This document shows, in pieces, positions 17,340-27,639 of a DNA stretch of 64,000 bases. The translations under genes and the position numbers were made by a program. The notes under the pieces were generated by a model that saw nothing but the letters and a program-made list of their open reading frames with translations, was not told where the DNA came from and did no database searches. The stretch lies in assembly GCF_008931805.1 (NCBI RefSeq), contig NZ_CP044399.1, forward strand, positions 1,860,001 to 1,924,000. Reading direction: 5' to 3'. Each line of letters begins with the position of its first letter. Within the stretch, counting starts at the first letter, position 1. The DNA comes from Moritella marina ATCC 15381 (GTDB taxonomy: Bacteria; Pseudomonadota; Gammaproteobacteria; Enterobacterales; Moritellaceae).

Positions 17340-18155
17340 ATGACAAAACAATCCGAACAGTTAAACATCATCAATGCAGCTCACTTCCACACGACGATTG
17401 ATGATCGCGGTATCGCCACTATAACCTTGACTCGACCCAAGGTACGTAATGCTTTTAATGCAGAAACCATTCATCACCTGCTAACTACACTGGCCGTATT
17501 AAAACATGATCCAGCTGTACATATCTTACTATTAAGAGCCCAAGGACAGCACTTCTCGGCTGGTGCCGATATAAACTGGATGAAAGATGTCGCCAAATTA
17601 GGTTACCAAGAAAACCTTGCTGACGCGGCGCAATTAGCCAAACTGATGGACAAATTAAATCAATTCCCTAAACCAACATTAGCCCTACTACAAGGAGCTT
17701 GCTTTGGTGGGGCTGTTGGTCTAGTAGCATGCTGTGATATTGCGCTGGCGACATCAACAACATCATTTTGCTTAAGTGAAGTGAAAATAGGCCTTATTCC
17801 AGCGGTAATAAGCCCTTATGTCGTTACCGCGATGGGAGTAAGGCAAGCTCGTCGCTATTGCCTGACAGGTGAATTATTTAGCGCGCCCCAAGCTTTAGAA
17901 TATGGTTTACTCCACGAGATTGGGGATGATTTAGATTCACTCGCCGCGCCATTTATCGATAACCTACTTCGTAACAGCCCCGCTGCAATGCAAGCCGTTA
18001 AATCCCTCATTCATGATATTAATAACCATGCCATCAACGACACATTGATTGCCGATACCAGTCAACGTATCGCCGCAATTCGGGTAACGATCGAAGCACA
18101 GGAAGGGTTAGATGCATTTCTGAATAAACGCCAACCCGACTGGACTAAGGGCTAG
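17340..18155 (+). CDS. liuC: Methylglutaconyl-CoA hydratase (enoyl-CoA hydratase family)
   Basis: A 271-residue crotonase-fold enzyme. LRAQGQHFSAGADINWMKD at about residues 62-80 includes the first oxyanion-hole strand (HFSAGADI), and LLQGACFGGAVGLVACCDIALA near 115-135 the second. The glutamate in FCLSEVKIGLIPAVISPYV near 143 is the expected catalytic acid. Between the carboxylase subunits and next to HMG-CoA lyase, hydration of 3-methylglutaconyl-CoA to HMG-CoA is the obvious role. AGGA lies seven bases before the ATG. Confidence 0.9.
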   Translation: MTKQSEQLNIINAAHFHTTIDDRGIATITLTRPKVRNAFNAETIHHLLTTLAVLKHDPAVHILLLRAQGQHFSAGADINWMKDVAKLGYQENLADAAQLAKLMDKLNQFPKPTLALLQGACFGGAVGLVACCDIALATSTTSFCLSEVKIGLIPAVISPYVVTAMGVRQARRYCLTGELFSAPQALEYGLLHEIGDDLDSLAAPFIDNLLRNSPAAMQAVKSLIHDINNHAINDTLIADTSQRIAAIRVTIEAQEGLDAFLNKRQPDWTKG

Positions 18156-18184
18156 AAGTAATAAATAAAATAAGGAATAAGTCT

Positions 18185-20335
18185 ATGCCGCACCAAGGTT
18201 CAGCACCATCACTTCTTAGTAGACTATTTAATAAAGTACTTATCGCTAATCGCGGCGAAATTGCCTGTCGTATTATCGAGACTGCGCAGCGTCTTGGCAT
18301 AACGTGTGTGGCGATATACTCTGCGGCAGATGCCAACGCGCGGCATGTAAAAATGGCGGATGAAGCCTTTTATCTCGGGCCTGCCCCAGCGACAGAATCT
18401 TATCTGAATAGCCAACGTATACTTGACATAGCGCAACAAGCCAATGTTCAAGCTATCCACCCCGGTTATGGGTTTTTATCCGAAAATGCAGCATTCGCCC
18501 AAGCCTGTGCAGATCAAGGATTCATCTTCATCGGCCCAAGTGTCGACGCCATTACCACTATGGGTAGTAAGAGTGCTGCAAAAGTAATAATGACTGCTGC
18601 CAATGTGCCACTTGTGCCGGGTTATCATGGTAAAGCGCAAGATGAACCGACATTACAACAACAATCACAAGACATCGGTTATCCGCAACTGCTCAAGGCG
18701 GTATATGGTGGCGGCGGTAAAGGCATGCGCATCGTTTATAATGCTGAAGAGTTTAGCCAAGCACTCGCCACCACCAAACATGAGGCAATGGCCAGCTTTG
18801 GCAATGACGATATGCTGATAGAGCGCTACTTAACCAAGACCCGCCATGTTGAAATTCAAATATTTAGCGATAGTCACGGCAACTGTATTTACTTATCTCA
18901 GCGTGATTGTTCAATTCAACGTCGCCATCAAAAAGTGCTCGAAGAAGCCCCAGCTCCCGCACTCCCTCAAGCAATCCAAGTCGCTATGGGGGAAACTGCC
19001 GTCGCAGCGGCCCAAGCCATTAATTATCAAGGTGCTGGCACCGTTGAATTCTTATATGACGAACAAGGTCAATTCTACTTCATGGAGATGAATACCCGCC
19101 TGCAAGTAGAACACCCCGTCACCGAGATGATCACCGGATTAGATTTAGTCGAATGGCAGTTATATATTGCGAATGGTGCGCCCTTACCGCTGACTCAAAC
19201 ACAAGTTAAAATTACCGGCCATGCTATCGAAGTGCGTATCTACGCCGAAGACACCGACAAGGATTTTATCCCCGCCAGTGGTCGCATTGCTTTTTTAAAT
19301 CAACCATCAGCATCTCGACATGTGCGTATTGATACCGGCGTTGTTGCAAGCGATGAAATAAGCCCCTATTACGATCCCATGATTGCCAAATTAATAGTCT
19401 GGGATCATACTCGCGACTTGGCTATTGTGCGCCTCCAAACCGCCTTAGCAAACTATAAGATCGCTGGTATTAAAACCAATATTGGTTTCCTTACACAGTT
19501 GTCACATGTACCAGCACTACAAAAAGCTGAACTCAATACGGACTTCCTGCAAACCCATGCTGCACTATTATCAGTAGTACCAGAGAATATTAATTATGCG
19601 TTACTCTTCGCAGCCCTCGCCTTGCAACTGCAAGCGAAGCAGTCTAAATCAGATACCTATACACTTGATAACGCAATTAATAACAGCATCAAGGATAGTA
19701 ATTCCCCTTGGGCCCAAACGACAGGCTGGCGTTTGAATCAACTCGCCATCAACACAATTAAATTAGCGACAGCGCATAACGAGCAAAATAAAGAGCAAGA
19801 ACAGCACCAATACAGCCTAGATGTGACAACACTCACTCAAGGTTATCAAATTAAACTGCATAGCTATGCTAATGAACCACAAGAATACCAGGTTCACTGT
19901 GAACTCTTAGGTAATGAACTAACCGCATTTATTGATGGTCATAGAGTACAGGCAACCGTGGTGGTATCCGCATTACAGGTCACCATCTTTTACGCCGGAA
20001 ACACTTGTTTGCTATTTCGCAAAACAGCTAAACAAATTACGCCGCAACCTGTTATGCAAAACAGGACCTCAACAACTAATATTAATACTGCAGTAGACAC
20101 AAAAATCACTGCACCAATGAATGGCGTTATCGTCAGTGTGCTTTGCCAACCGAAGCAAGTCGTCGAGGCTGGCGAGCCGTTAGTCGTGATGGAAGCGATG
20201 AAGATGGAATGCAACATAACCGCACCAACAGCTGGCACAATAACAGCAGTGTGTTATCAAGATGGTGACATGGTTGAAGATGGTGCTGAATTAATACAGT
20301 TAACCCCTTCTCCCATACTTGATAACAAGGAATAA
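18185..20335 (+). CDS. liuD: 3-methylcrotonyl-CoA carboxylase, biotin-containing (alpha) subunit
   Basis: This 716-residue protein joins biotin carboxylase, BT linker and biotin carrier domains. The N-terminal carboxylase half opens [18 protein letters not shown], has the ATP-grasp loop [11 protein letters not shown] near residue 178, and [19 protein letters not shown] near 300. The carrier domain at the end has the biotinylation motif [15 protein letters not shown] near 667-680. A 140-residue linker rich in Gln, Asn and Lys precedes it. ATP and bicarbonate drive biotin carboxylation for the beta subunit. AAGGAATAAGTCT is the SD. Confidence 0.93.
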   Translation: MPHQGSAPSLLSRLFNKVLIANRGEIACRIIETAQRLGITCVAIYSAADANARHVKMADEAFYLGPAPATESYLNSQRILDIAQQANVQAIHPGYGFLSENAAFAQACADQGFIFIGPSVDAITTMGSKSAAKVIMTAANVPLVPGYHGKAQDEPTLQQQSQDIGYPQLLKAVYGGGGKGMRIVYNAEEFSQALATTKHEAMASFGNDDMLIERYLTKTRHVEIQIFSDSHGNCIYLSQRDCSIQRRHQKVLEEAPAPALPQAIQVAMGETAVAAAQAINYQGAGTVEFLYDEQGQFYFMEMNTRLQVEHPVTEMITGLDLVEWQLYIANGAPLPLTQTQVKITGHAIEVRIYAEDTDKDFIPASGRIAFLNQPSASRHVRIDTGVVASDEISPYYDPMIAKLIVWDHTRDLAIVRLQTALANYKIAGIKTNIGFLTQLSHVPALQKAELNTDFLQTHAALLSVVPENINYALLFAALALQLQAKQSKSDTYTLDNAINNSIKDSNSPWAQTTGWRLNQLAINTIKLATAHNEQNKEQEQHQYSLDVTTLTQGYQIKLHSYANEPQEYQVHCELLGNELTAFIDGHRVQATVVVSALQVTIFYAGNTCLLFRKTAKQITPQPVMQNRTSTTNINTAVDTKITAPMNGVIVSVLCQPKQVVEAGEPLVVMEAMKMECNITAPTAGTITAVCYQDGDMVEDGAELIQLTPSPILDNKE

Positions 20336-20340
20336 GCCTG

Positions 20341-21309
20341 ATGGCAATACTACCGATGAACACGCCTAACCAGCCCTCTAACAATCAATACCAACTGCCT
20401 GAACGCGTCAAAATTGTCGAGGTTGGGCCCCGCGACGGCCTGCAAAGTGAAGTAGCGATCAGTCTCAATGATAAAATATCACTGGTTAATATGCTCAGTC
20501 ATACCGGATTAAGCATGATTGAGTCAGGAAGTTTTGTATCCCCCAAATGGATCCCCCAAATGGCCAATAGTGGTGAGTTATTTAGACGTATTAAGCGCAC
20601 TAAAGGTGTCACTTACTCGGCATTGACCCCTAACTTAATCGGTTTAAATGCTGCAATTGCCGCCAACGTCGATGAAATAGCCATATTTGGCTCTGCATCT
20701 GAAAGCTTTAGCCGTAAGAATATCAACTGTTCTATAACCGATTCGCTACGCCAATTTTCCCCTGTGGTAAAACAAGCTCTCGCTGCTGGTTTGCCTGTGC
20801 GAGGTTACATATCTTGCACCCTTGGCTGTCCATACGAAGGTTATATCAGCATTAATAAAGTCGCTAAAGTCGCCCAGCAATTACAGCAAATGGGCTGCTA
20901 TCAAATAAGCCTTGGCGATACAGTCGGAGTCGGCACGCCGGAAGCCACTAAAGCCATGATAAACGCCGTGAGTCAGTATGTATCTGTCGATAAGTTAGCT
21001 GTTCATTTTCATGATACTTACGGCCAAGCACTGGCAAATATTTATGCCGCATTACAATTAGGGGTAAGCGTTATCGACAGTGCAGTTGCTGGATTGGGCG
21101 GCTGTCCTTATGCTCAAGGGGCTTCAGGTAATGTTGCCAGTGAAGATGTGGTGTATATGCTCAATGGATTAGGGATTGAATCTGGCGTCGATCTAAGCGA
21201 ATTAATCGCCGTCGGTAATTTTATTAGTGAACGCTTAAAACGCAGCAATGGTTCGAAAGTCGCTCAGGCCTATCCTGCAGCTCAAGCCCTGTTTCAATCA
21301 TTAATATGA
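20341..21309 (+). CDS. liuE: Hydroxymethylglutaryl-CoA lyase
   Basis: The 322-residue TIM-barrel lyase cleaves HMG-CoA into acetoacetate and acetyl-CoA, the last specific step of leucine breakdown. [14 protein letters not shown] near residues 24-37 holds the metal/catalytic Arg-Asp pair, [20 protein letters not shown] near 220 the two metal-binding histidines, and [24 protein letters not shown] near 257-280 the signature loop with its active-site cysteine. It starts six bases after liuD, with AAGGAATAAGCCTG as SD. Confidence 0.93.
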   Translation: MAILPMNTPNQPSNNQYQLPERVKIVEVGPRDGLQSEVAISLNDKISLVNMLSHTGLSMIESGSFVSPKWIPQMANSGELFRRIKRTKGVTYSALTPNLIGLNAAIAANVDEIAIFGSASESFSRKNINCSITDSLRQFSPVVKQALAAGLPVRGYISCTLGCPYEGYISINKVAKVAQQLQQMGCYQISLGDTVGVGTPEATKAMINAVSQYVSVDKLAVHFHDTYGQALANIYAALQLGVSVIDSAVAGLGGCPYAQGASGNVASEDVVYMLNGLGIESGVDLSELIAVGNFISERLKRSNGSKVAQAYPAAQALFQSLI

Positions 21310-21316
21310 GGTGAGA

Positions 21317-23503
21317 ATGACAGCGCAGTCAAGCATGCCAATTTGGACACCAAGCCAAGCGCGTATTGATGGCAGTAACATCACCCGTTACCAGCAGTTT
21401 CTACGCGATGAATACAGCCTTACGTTTAGCCATTACCAGCAATTACATCAATGGAGTATCGACAATACAGCTGTATTTTGGGGTTCGTTAGTGCGTTTTT
21501 TTCAGCTTAAAGGTCACTTTAATCTTGAGCGTATATTTGTCGAAGATGACTGTTTTTATCACTGCCAATGGTTTCCTGATTCAACGCTAAATTTTGCCGA
21601 AAACCTACTGTATCCTAAAAATATAGCCGATCTCAATACCGTAATTAATAGTAACGTTAGTAATAATAAGAATAATAATAACGACAATAAATTAGCCATC
21701 ATCAGTCACGGCGAAGATGGTCGCCGCAGTCAACTCAGCTATAAGCAATTACGTGATGAAGTTACTCGCGTTGCAGGCGCTATACGAGAACTCGGTATTG
21801 TAAAAGGCGATCGCGTTGCCGCTATATTACCCAACTGCAGTGAAGCCATTGTGGCGATGCTTGCCACGACGAGCATTGGTGCTATTTGGTCATCTTGTTC
21901 ACCTGATTTTGGTCATCAAGGAGTATTGGATAGGTTTACCCAGATCCAACCTAAATTATTGTTCGCCTGTAACGGTTATCACTACGCTGGTAAAGCAATT
22001 AACATCACTACTAAAGTGACCGCCATTACCCACGCATTACCTGAGTTACGCCAACTCATCATCGTGCCATATCTCACAGCTGAGCAAATACAAAAATCAA
22101 CTCCACCTGACCTTGCCGCTGCTAATGTCAATGCCACAGATAATCCTGCAGTTAAACACTGTCTGTGGCAATATTTTAGCGCGGCTATTCCTCGTTCATT
22201 AAGCTTTGCAGCGGTCAAATTTTCGGATCCGCTTTATATTCTCTACTCGTCTGGCACAACTGGTATGCCCAAATGCATTGTCCACAGTGTTGGCGGCACC
22301 TTATTGCAACATGTGAAAGAGCTTGCCTTACACACTGACGTTCAAGTCGATGATCGTATTTTTTATTACACTACATGTGGTTGGATGATGTGGAATTGGT
22401 TAGTCAGCAGCTTGTCTCAAGGCGCCACATTAGTGTTATTTGACGGTTCACCATTTCATCCACACAAACAGATACTGTTTGAACTCGCAGACACAGATAA
22501 AGTGTCCATATTTGGTGCCAGCGCTAAGTATTATTCCGCATGCGACAAAGCGGCATTACGACCCGTTAATGACTATGACTTGCGTCATTTAAAGACTTTA
22601 TTATCCACCGGTTCGCCTTTGTCACACGAGAGCTTTGATTATATTTATCAATATATTAAAAAAGACTTATGCGTGTCGAGTATCAGCGGTGGCACTGACA
22701 TTATCTCTTGCTTCACGCTCGGTATGCCAATACTGCCGGTTTATCGCGGTGAGCTACAATGTTTAGGTTTAGGTATGGATGTCGCCTTCATGCATAGCGA
22801 AGGCTCAAAACAAGTAGCAGAAGGTAAAGGGGAACTGGTTTGTCGCCAAGCCTTCCCGTCAATGCCAACCGGGTTTTGGCAAGACCCAGGTGATCGTAAA
22901 TATCACCACGCTTATTTCAGTCGTTTTGATAATATCTGGGCGCATGGTGATTATGGTGAACTTATTTATCATTATATTCATCCCCAAGAAACGCTAGCCA
23001 AATCCATTCTCAGTCAAGCTGGATCGACAGTAGCTAGTGATATTACTGAAGTTACGGGTAGTACAGAGGGCAATATTGAGCAAATAGGCGTCATTATTCA
23101 CGGTCGTTCGGATGCCGTATTAAACCCCGGCGGCGTGCGTATTGGCACCGCAGAAATATACCGCCAAGTAGAGAAGTTACCGGAAATACAAGAATCTATC
23201 GCGATTGGGCAACAATGGCAGGATGATGTGCGAGTGATCTTGTTTGTACGTTTATCCAAGGAGGTTACCTTAGGTAGTCAATTAATCCGTAAAATTAAAC
23301 ATGTGATCCGCAGCAATACCAGCCCAAGACATGTACCGGCTAAAATAATCGCGGTGGCTGATATTCCCAAAACCATCAGTGGCAAGATCGTCGAACTCGC
23401 AGTGCGTAATGTGGTGCACGGTATTGCCGTGACCAATAAAGATGCCCTCGCCAATCCTGAAGCTCTCGCCTTGTTTGCTAATTTAGCTGAACTACAATAT
23501 TGA
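21317..23503 (+). CDS. Acetoacetyl-CoA synthetase (acetoacetate-CoA ligase)
   Basis: An ANL-superfamily ligase of 728 residues. SGTTGMPKCIVHSVGG near residue 310 is the AMP-binding loop; FYYTTCGWMMWNWLVSSL, ISGGTDIISCF and GRSDAVLNPGGVRIGTAEIY are typical of acetoacetyl-CoA synthetase, and the catalytic lysine is in IPKTISGKIVELAVR near the end. It re-activates the acetoacetate made by HMG-CoA lyase, replacing the CoA-transferase found in some liu clusters. The family is usually about 650 residues; the excess includes an Asn-rich insert near residue 110-125 (AAT-rich bases 21641-21690) and extra loops. I use ATG 21317 with GAGGTGAGA as SD, not GTG 21311. Confidence 0.9.
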   Translation: MTAQSSMPIWTPSQARIDGSNITRYQQFLRDEYSLTFSHYQQLHQWSIDNTAVFWGSLVRFFQLKGHFNLERIFVEDDCFYHCQWFPDSTLNFAENLLYPKNIADLNTVINSNVSNNKNNNNDNKLAIISHGEDGRRSQLSYKQLRDEVTRVAGAIRELGIVKGDRVAAILPNCSEAIVAMLATTSIGAIWSSCSPDFGHQGVLDRFTQIQPKLLFACNGYHYAGKAINITTKVTAITHALPELRQLIIVPYLTAEQIQKSTPPDLAAANVNATDNPAVKHCLWQYFSAAIPRSLSFAAVKFSDPLYILYSSGTTGMPKCIVHSVGGTLLQHVKELALHTDVQVDDRIFYYTTCGWMMWNWLVSSLSQGATLVLFDGSPFHPHKQILFELADTDKVSIFGASAKYYSACDKAALRPVNDYDLRHLKTLLSTGSPLSHESFDYIYQYIKKDLCVSSISGGTDIISCFTLGMPILPVYRGELQCLGLGMDVAFMHSEGSKQVAEGKGELVCRQAFPSMPTGFWQDPGDRKYHHAYFSRFDNIWAHGDYGELIYHYIHPQETLAKSILSQAGSTVASDITEVTGSTEGNIEQIGVIIHGRSDAVLNPGGVRIGTAEIYRQVEKLPEIQESIAIGQQWQDDVRVILFVRLSKEVTLGSQLIRKIKHVIRSNTSPRHVPAKIIAVADIPKTISGKIVELAVRNVVHGIAVTNKDALANPEALALFANLAELQY

Positions 23504-23523
23504 AATTTTTATATTACCGCTTG

Positions 23524-23552
23524 AATATCGTATATTATGAATGTACGATATT
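23524..23552. promoter_or_regulatory. BigR/SqrR-type operator upstream of the sulfur-transport operon
   Basis: AATATCGTA (23524-23532) and TACGATATT (23544-23552) form a perfect 9-bp inverted repeat with an 11-base spacer and half-site centres 20 bp apart. It lies 50-80 bases before the first YeeE/YedE gene. AT-rich dyads of this kind are bound by the ArsR-type sulfide sensors BigR and YgaV, and the third gene of the operon encodes such a protein, so autoregulation is likely. Confidence 0.7.
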
Positions 23553-23602
23553 AGTTATACAGAAAAGGCTAGTGATATATACCACAACACGAGACTAAAT
23601 AA

Positions 23603-24031
23603 ATGACGCAGTTAACCCTATTAGATTCAATCTTCGGCGGTCTGATTTTATCCATTGCCGCTTTATTCATGCTCTTTGGTATCGGTAAGCTGAGTGGTAT
23701 TTCCGGTATATTTTACAATTTAAAAAACAGTAAATCGCCCAGTGAACATTGGCGAATAGTATTTATCCTCGGTCTAGTGATAAGTCCTTTCTTCGCACAC
23801 TTTTTAGGATTTTCACTACCCAGTAGTATTGATGTAAGTTGGCCTGCGATTATCATTGGCGGCTTGCTTGTAGGGTTCGGTACTCGCATGGGTTCAGGCT
23901 GTACCAGTGGCCACGGTATCTGTGGTATAGGTCGACTTTCAATGCGATCAGTGGTCGCGACTATCATCTTTATGAGCACAGGCCTGATTACCGTGTTTAT
24001 CGTTAATAACCTTTTGTCATCAACAGTATAA
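23603..24031 (+). CDS. pmpA: YeeE/YedE-family sulfur transport membrane protein, first half (PmpA-like)
   Basis: 142 residues with four predicted helices and the signature GFGTRMGSGCTSGHGICGIGRLS at about residues 92-114, whose cysteines are the conserved thiols of YeeE/YedE proteins (thiosulfate or sulfur-compound uptake). E. coli YeeE has both halves in one chain; here, as in PmpA/PmpB of Agrobacterium and Xylella, two half-proteins are encoded in tandem. The gene for an ArsR sulfur sensor follows in the same operon. Confidence 0.85.
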   Translation: MTQLTLLDSIFGGLILSIAALFMLFGIGKLSGISGIFYNLKNSKSPSEHWRIVFILGLVISPFFAHFLGFSLPSSIDVSWPAIIIGGLLVGFGTRMGSGCTSGHGICGIGRLSMRSVVATIIFMSTGLITVFIVNNLLSSTV

Positions 24032-24044
24032 GTTAGGATAAAAA

Positions 24045-24476
24045 ATGAAATTATTCATCGCCTTGTTCAGTGGTATCTTGTTTGGTATTGGCTTAATTAT
24101 TGCGCAAATGGTCAATCCAAATAAGATATTCAATTTTCTTGATATTAGCGGTGATTGGGATCCAAGTTTAGCCTTCGTCATGGGGTCGGCGTTATTACTC
24201 TTTATCCCTGCTTATAAGCTATTAAAGAAAAAATTACAGCAGCCTTTATTTGCAGATGAATTCAGTCTACCTACAGCCAAGTTAATCGACCGCCGCTTGA
24301 TCATTGGCGCTGGACTGTTTGGTGTCGGTTGGGGGATTTCAGGTATTTGTCCCGGCCCTGCATTAGTAAATATAGCAGGTGGAGAACCGAAGATTTTCGT
24401 CTTTATATTTGCAATGATGCTGGGGATGTCTATTTCTAACTATGTTAATATGGTGATATCAAAGCCAAAAGATTGA
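24045..24476 (+). CDS. pmpB: YeeE/YedE-family sulfur transport membrane protein, second half (PmpB-like)
   Basis: 143 residues with about four membrane segments: FSGILFGIGLIIAQMVNPNKIFNFLDISG at the start and GLFGVGWGISGICPGPALVNIAGG at about residues 94-117, with the family cysteine in GICPGPA. It pairs with the half-protein encoded 13 bases upstream to make the transporter. AGGATAAAAA is the SD. Confidence 0.85.
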   Translation: MKLFIALFSGILFGIGLIIAQMVNPNKIFNFLDISGDWDPSLAFVMGSALLLFIPAYKLLKKKLQQPLFADEFSLPTAKLIDRRLIIGAGLFGVGWGISGICPGPALVNIAGGEPKIFVFIFAMMLGMSISNYVNMVISKPKD

Positions 24477-24482
24477 TTAACT

Positions 24483-24788
24483 ATGACAGAACAAATAAGC
24501 ATTGAGCGATTAGAGAAAAATGCCGCTAAAGCTGAATCACTTATGAAAGCATTAAGTAATAAACATCGCTTGATGATATTGTGCATGTTACAGCAAGGTG
24601 AACTGTCTGTATCAGCGCTGAATGAATTAATCCCGATCCCGCAATCGACGTTATCACAACATCTTGCTTGGTTAAGACGTGAGAAATACGTAAAAACTCG
24701 CCGCGAAGCACAGACTATCTACTACCAATTGGATGATAGCAACGTGACAAAAGTGATTAACGTATTACACGACATCTTTTGTGACTAA
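24483..24788 (+). CDS. bigR: ArsR-family transcriptional repressor, BigR/SqrR-like persulfide sensor
   Basis: A 101-residue winged-helix ArsR protein: MKALSNKHRLMILCMLQQGELSVSALNELIPIPQSTLSQHLAWLRREKYVKTRR contains the recognition helix around residues 53-65. Two cysteines, C34 and C100, are exactly 66 residues apart, the same spacing as the regulatory pair of BigR (C42/C108) and SqrR (C41/C107), which form a disulfide or polysulfide bridge on exposure to sulfane sulfur. The metal-box cysteines of ArsR/SmtB are absent. It is the last gene of the sulfur-transport operon, six bases after pmpB, and probably represses it via the dyad at 23524-23552. Confidence 0.85.
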   Translation: MTEQISIERLEKNAAKAESLMKALSNKHRLMILCMLQQGELSVSALNELIPIPQSTLSQHLAWLRREKYVKTRREAQTIYYQLDDSNVTKVINVLHDIFCD

Positions 24789-24854
24789 GCTTTTGTCATT
24801 AAGCTTTTGAGACTGTAGTTTGGTACAAACTTTGTCCTACAAGCTAATAACACT

Positions 24855-24886
24855 AAAAAAGGGTGCAAATATAGGCACCCTTTTTA
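24855..24886. terminator. Bidirectional rho-independent terminator
   Basis: AAAAAGGGTGC pairs with GCACCCTTTTT around an eight-base loop, GC core at 24861-24866 and 24875-24880. It closes the sulfur operon and, in the other direction, the catalase gene. Confidence 0.92.
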
Positions 24887-24921
24887 CTAACTAAATTTTG
24901 CTGTTATAACCAGCCTAACCC

Positions 24922-26373
24922 CTAGTTTTTATATTTACTTGCATCAATGCCTAACAGCTTAGCAATACCGTGGGCATAAGCTGGGTCTGCTTTAAAGCAA
25001 TGACGTAAATGACGAAGTTGAATTTCTTCAGGTACGCCACCGATATTACGTGCAGTATTATCAAATAATACTGCTTGCTTCTCTGGTGTCATCAAACGGA
25101 ATAAATCCCCTGGCTGGCTAAAGTAATCATCATCTTCACGGTGATCCCAATGTGCAGCTGCGCCATCTAAACTTAACGGTGGCTCAGAGAAGTCTGGTTG
25201 TTCAGCCCATTCACCTTGATCATTTGGTTCATAACCAACCGTACCACCATGATTACCATCAACACGCATCGCACCATCTCGATGATAACTGTGTACAGGG
25301 CAACGTGGAGCATTCACCGGAATACTGTGGTGATTGACACCTAAACGATAACGCTGCGCATCACCATACGAGAACAAGCGACCTTGTAACATTTTATCCG
25401 GAGAGAAACTGATACCAGGTACCACACTTGCTGGGTTAAATGCAGACTGCTCAACTTCAGCAAAGAAATTTTCAGGATTACGGTTTAGTTCTAACTCACC
25501 CACTTCAATCAAAGGATAATCGCTGTGCGGCCATACTTTGGTTAAATCAAACGGGTTGTAAGGTACTTTCGACGCATCATCTTCTGGCATGATTTGGATT
25601 TGCATCGTCCACTTAGGGAAATCTTGATTATCAATACTTTCCAGTAGATCGCGATGATGACTTTCTCGGTCTTTACCAATCAAAATTTCTGATTCAGCAT
25701 CGGTTAAATTCTTAATACCTTGCTGTGATTTGAAGTGGAACTTAACCCAAAAACGTTCATTATTGCTGTTGATAAAACTAAAGGTATGACTACCAAATCC
25801 GTGCATGTGACGGTAAGTTGCTGGGATACCACGATCACTCATTACAATTGTGATTTGATGTAATGCTTCAGGTAATGACGTCCAAAAATCCCAGTTGTTC
25901 TTAGCACTACGCATATTGGTGCGTGGATCGCGTTTTACGGCATGATTAAGATCTGGAAACTTAAGTGGATCACGTAAAAAGAACACAGGCGTATTATTAC
26001 CGACTAAATCCCAGTTACCCTCTTCGGTATAAAACTTCATCGCAAAACCACGAATATCACGTTCTGCATCTGCAGCCCCACGCTCACCAGCAACAGTAGT
26101 GAAGCGAGTGAACAACTCGGTCTTTTTACCGATCTCAGAGAATATCTTAGCTTTGGTAAATTGAGTAATATCATGCGTAACAGTAAAGGTACCATACGCG
26201 CCAGAACCTTTAGCGTGCATACGACGCTCTGGGATCACTTCACGGTCGAAATGAGCCAGTTTTTCCAAAAACCACACGTCTTGAAGCAATTGTGGGCCTC
26301 TTTTACCTGCAGTTTGTACATTTTGGTTATGGGCAACAGGACAGCCTGCTGCAGTCGTTAATTTTTTACTCAT
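24922..26373 (-). CDS. katA: Monofunctional haem catalase (small-subunit clade)
   Basis: H2O2 dismutase of about 483 residues. The distal histidine region is [22 protein letters not shown] near residue 50-70, the distal Asn site [23 protein letters not shown] near 125, and the proximal haem tyrosine lies in [17 protein letters not shown] near 340. Length and absence of a C-terminal flavodoxin-like domain place it in the small clade. The longer frame from 26418 adds 15 unlikely residues; ATG 26373 follows AAGGAATTAGTG. It is transcribed separately from the patatin gene 118 bases upstream, and no OxyR site could be assigned by eye. Confidence 0.95.
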   Translation of the reverse strand: MSKKLTTAAGCPVAHNQNVQTAGKRGPQLLQDVWFLEKLAHFDREVIPERRMHAKGSGAYGTFTVTHDITQFTKAKIFSEIGKKTELFTRFTTVAGERGAADAERDIRGFAMKFYTEEGNWDLVGNNTPVFFLRDPLKFPDLNHAVKRDPRTNMRSAKNNWDFWTSLPEALHQITIVMSDRGIPATYRHMHGFGSHTFSFINSNNERFWVKFHFKSQQGIKNLTDAESEILIGKDRESHHRDLLESIDNQDFPKWTMQIQIMPEDDASKVPYNPFDLTKVWPHSDYPLIEVGELELNRNPENFFAEVEQSAFNPASVVPGISFSPDKMLQGRLFSYGDAQRYRLGVNHHSIPVNAPRCPVHSYHRDGAMRVDGNHGGTVGYEPNDQGEWAEQPDFSEPPLSLDGAAAHWDHREDDDYFSQPGDLFRLMTPEKQAVLFDNTARNIGGVPEEIQLRHLRHCFKADPAYAHGIAKLLGIDASKYKN

Positions 26374-26490
26374 CACTAATTCCTTATCTATACTAGATAT
26401 AACTGTAGAAACGAACATGTATTACTTTTTTATTATTGTTTTTATTTATTGCTTGCCTTTCTTTTACTGCACTTTTCTTTCACTTAGATC

Positions 26491-27330
26491 TCAACTTCCA
26501 CTAAAAATATTTTCCATATGTGTTTGGCCCGCTTGCTTGCCAATCAAATAACCTTTACTCAAGGCTGCTTTATTCATTGTTAATCTTTTAACGCTAAATT
26601 CTTCGGGTGGCGCTATCACTCGAATGGTTAGATCGCTCGGTGGATTTTTTATAAATTCGAGAGATTCGTTATAATTCTTTGCTCTTACCATCATCGATTT
26701 GGCGATATTTGGATGCTGAGAAAATAATTTTTTAACCAACCATGGATACTTAATTGTTTGTTTTTCATAACTAAGCGGATGAGAAAGGACGACGGTGATA
26801 TCACGCGCACCCAGTCTATATGCTTTGCGAACGGGTATCGAGTCAGCAACACCTCCATCAGTATAGCAGCCACCTGAAAAGCAAGGCGTGTCACGATAAG
26901 CAATCGGTAATGCTGTCGTCGCTTCAAGCACATTCGCTAATGTGTCTGGCTGAATACGATGGTAATCAGCATGCCCTGTATCTATATCCGTGACTGCGGC
27001 ATACATAGGAATATTGTTAAACAATCTGTCATGATCAATCGGGTAACGTTCTATTGACGATTCCCATAGCCATTTAACATCAACTAAATTTCCGCCTTTA
27101 GCAAAACGAATAGGATTAAAAAAGGCTTTATCTGTGGCCATCGTCGTGATCACATTAAAGCTACGTTGTGGTGCATCCGCTAAATAACCAATTAAGTTAG
27201 ATGCACCCGCCGAGACACCAATCGCAAAGTCATAAGGCAAATAGTGTTGTTCCATAAAAGCATCCAATACACCACTGGCAAAAATACCGCGCATACTACC
27301 ACCTTCAACTATTATCGCTCTTTTTTGCAT
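26491..27330 (-). CDS. Patatin-like phospholipase (YjjU-like)
   Basis: A serine hydrolase of about 279 residues with the patatin Ser-Asp dyad. RAIIVEGGSMRGIFASGVLDAF at residues 4-25 contains the oxyanion loop GGxMRG, IGVSAGASNLIGY near 40 the GxSxG nucleophile, and CYTDGGVADSIPVRKA near 155 the DGG aspartate. No signal peptide is seen, so a cytoplasmic lipid or thioester hydrolase is likely. ATG 27330 follows AAAGGGGATGAGCCA; the longer frame from 27381 lacks an SD. It is divergent from glgC. Confidence 0.85.
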   Translation of the reverse strand: MQKRAIIVEGGSMRGIFASGVLDAFMEQHYLPYDFAIGVSAGASNLIGYLADAPQRSFNVITTMATDKAFFNPIRFAKGGNLVDVKWLWESSIERYPIDHDRLFNNIPMYAAVTDIDTGHADYHRIQPDTLANVLEATTALPIAYRDTPCFSGGCYTDGGVADSIPVRKAYRLGARDITVVLSHPLSYEKQTIKYPWLVKKLFSQHPNIAKSMMVRAKNYNESLEFIKNPPSDLTIRVIAPPEEFSVKRLTMNKAALSKGYLIGKQAGQTHMENIFSGS

Positions 27331-27639
27331 TGGCTCATCCCCTTTCAAATCAATATATAAAGAATATAGTGTTTTCACCATAAAGAAAAAGTGGTTAAAC
27401 CGAAAAGAACAATAGTCAAAAACTATTAAAAATATGATTACATACTAAATGATTAATTAAAGATACACCGCACTAACTTGGTGCTTTTAGCATTAAATAC
27501 CGCTTTACTATGGTGATAAAACATATACCCACTTATAAATACATTTAGCTTTCAAATAGTTAACATTTGGCCCAGTTTTTGATATAAATACAGCTTACAG
27601 ACTCGTGACTTTTTAAATTAATTAGGGAGTGATATAAAT
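27331..27639. other. Divergent spacer between patatin and glgC genes
   Basis: AT-rich bases without a coding frame, repeat or hairpin that I can support. Promoters for both flanking genes should lie here. AGGGAG stands about 12 bases before the glgC ATG as SD. Confidence 0.5.
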
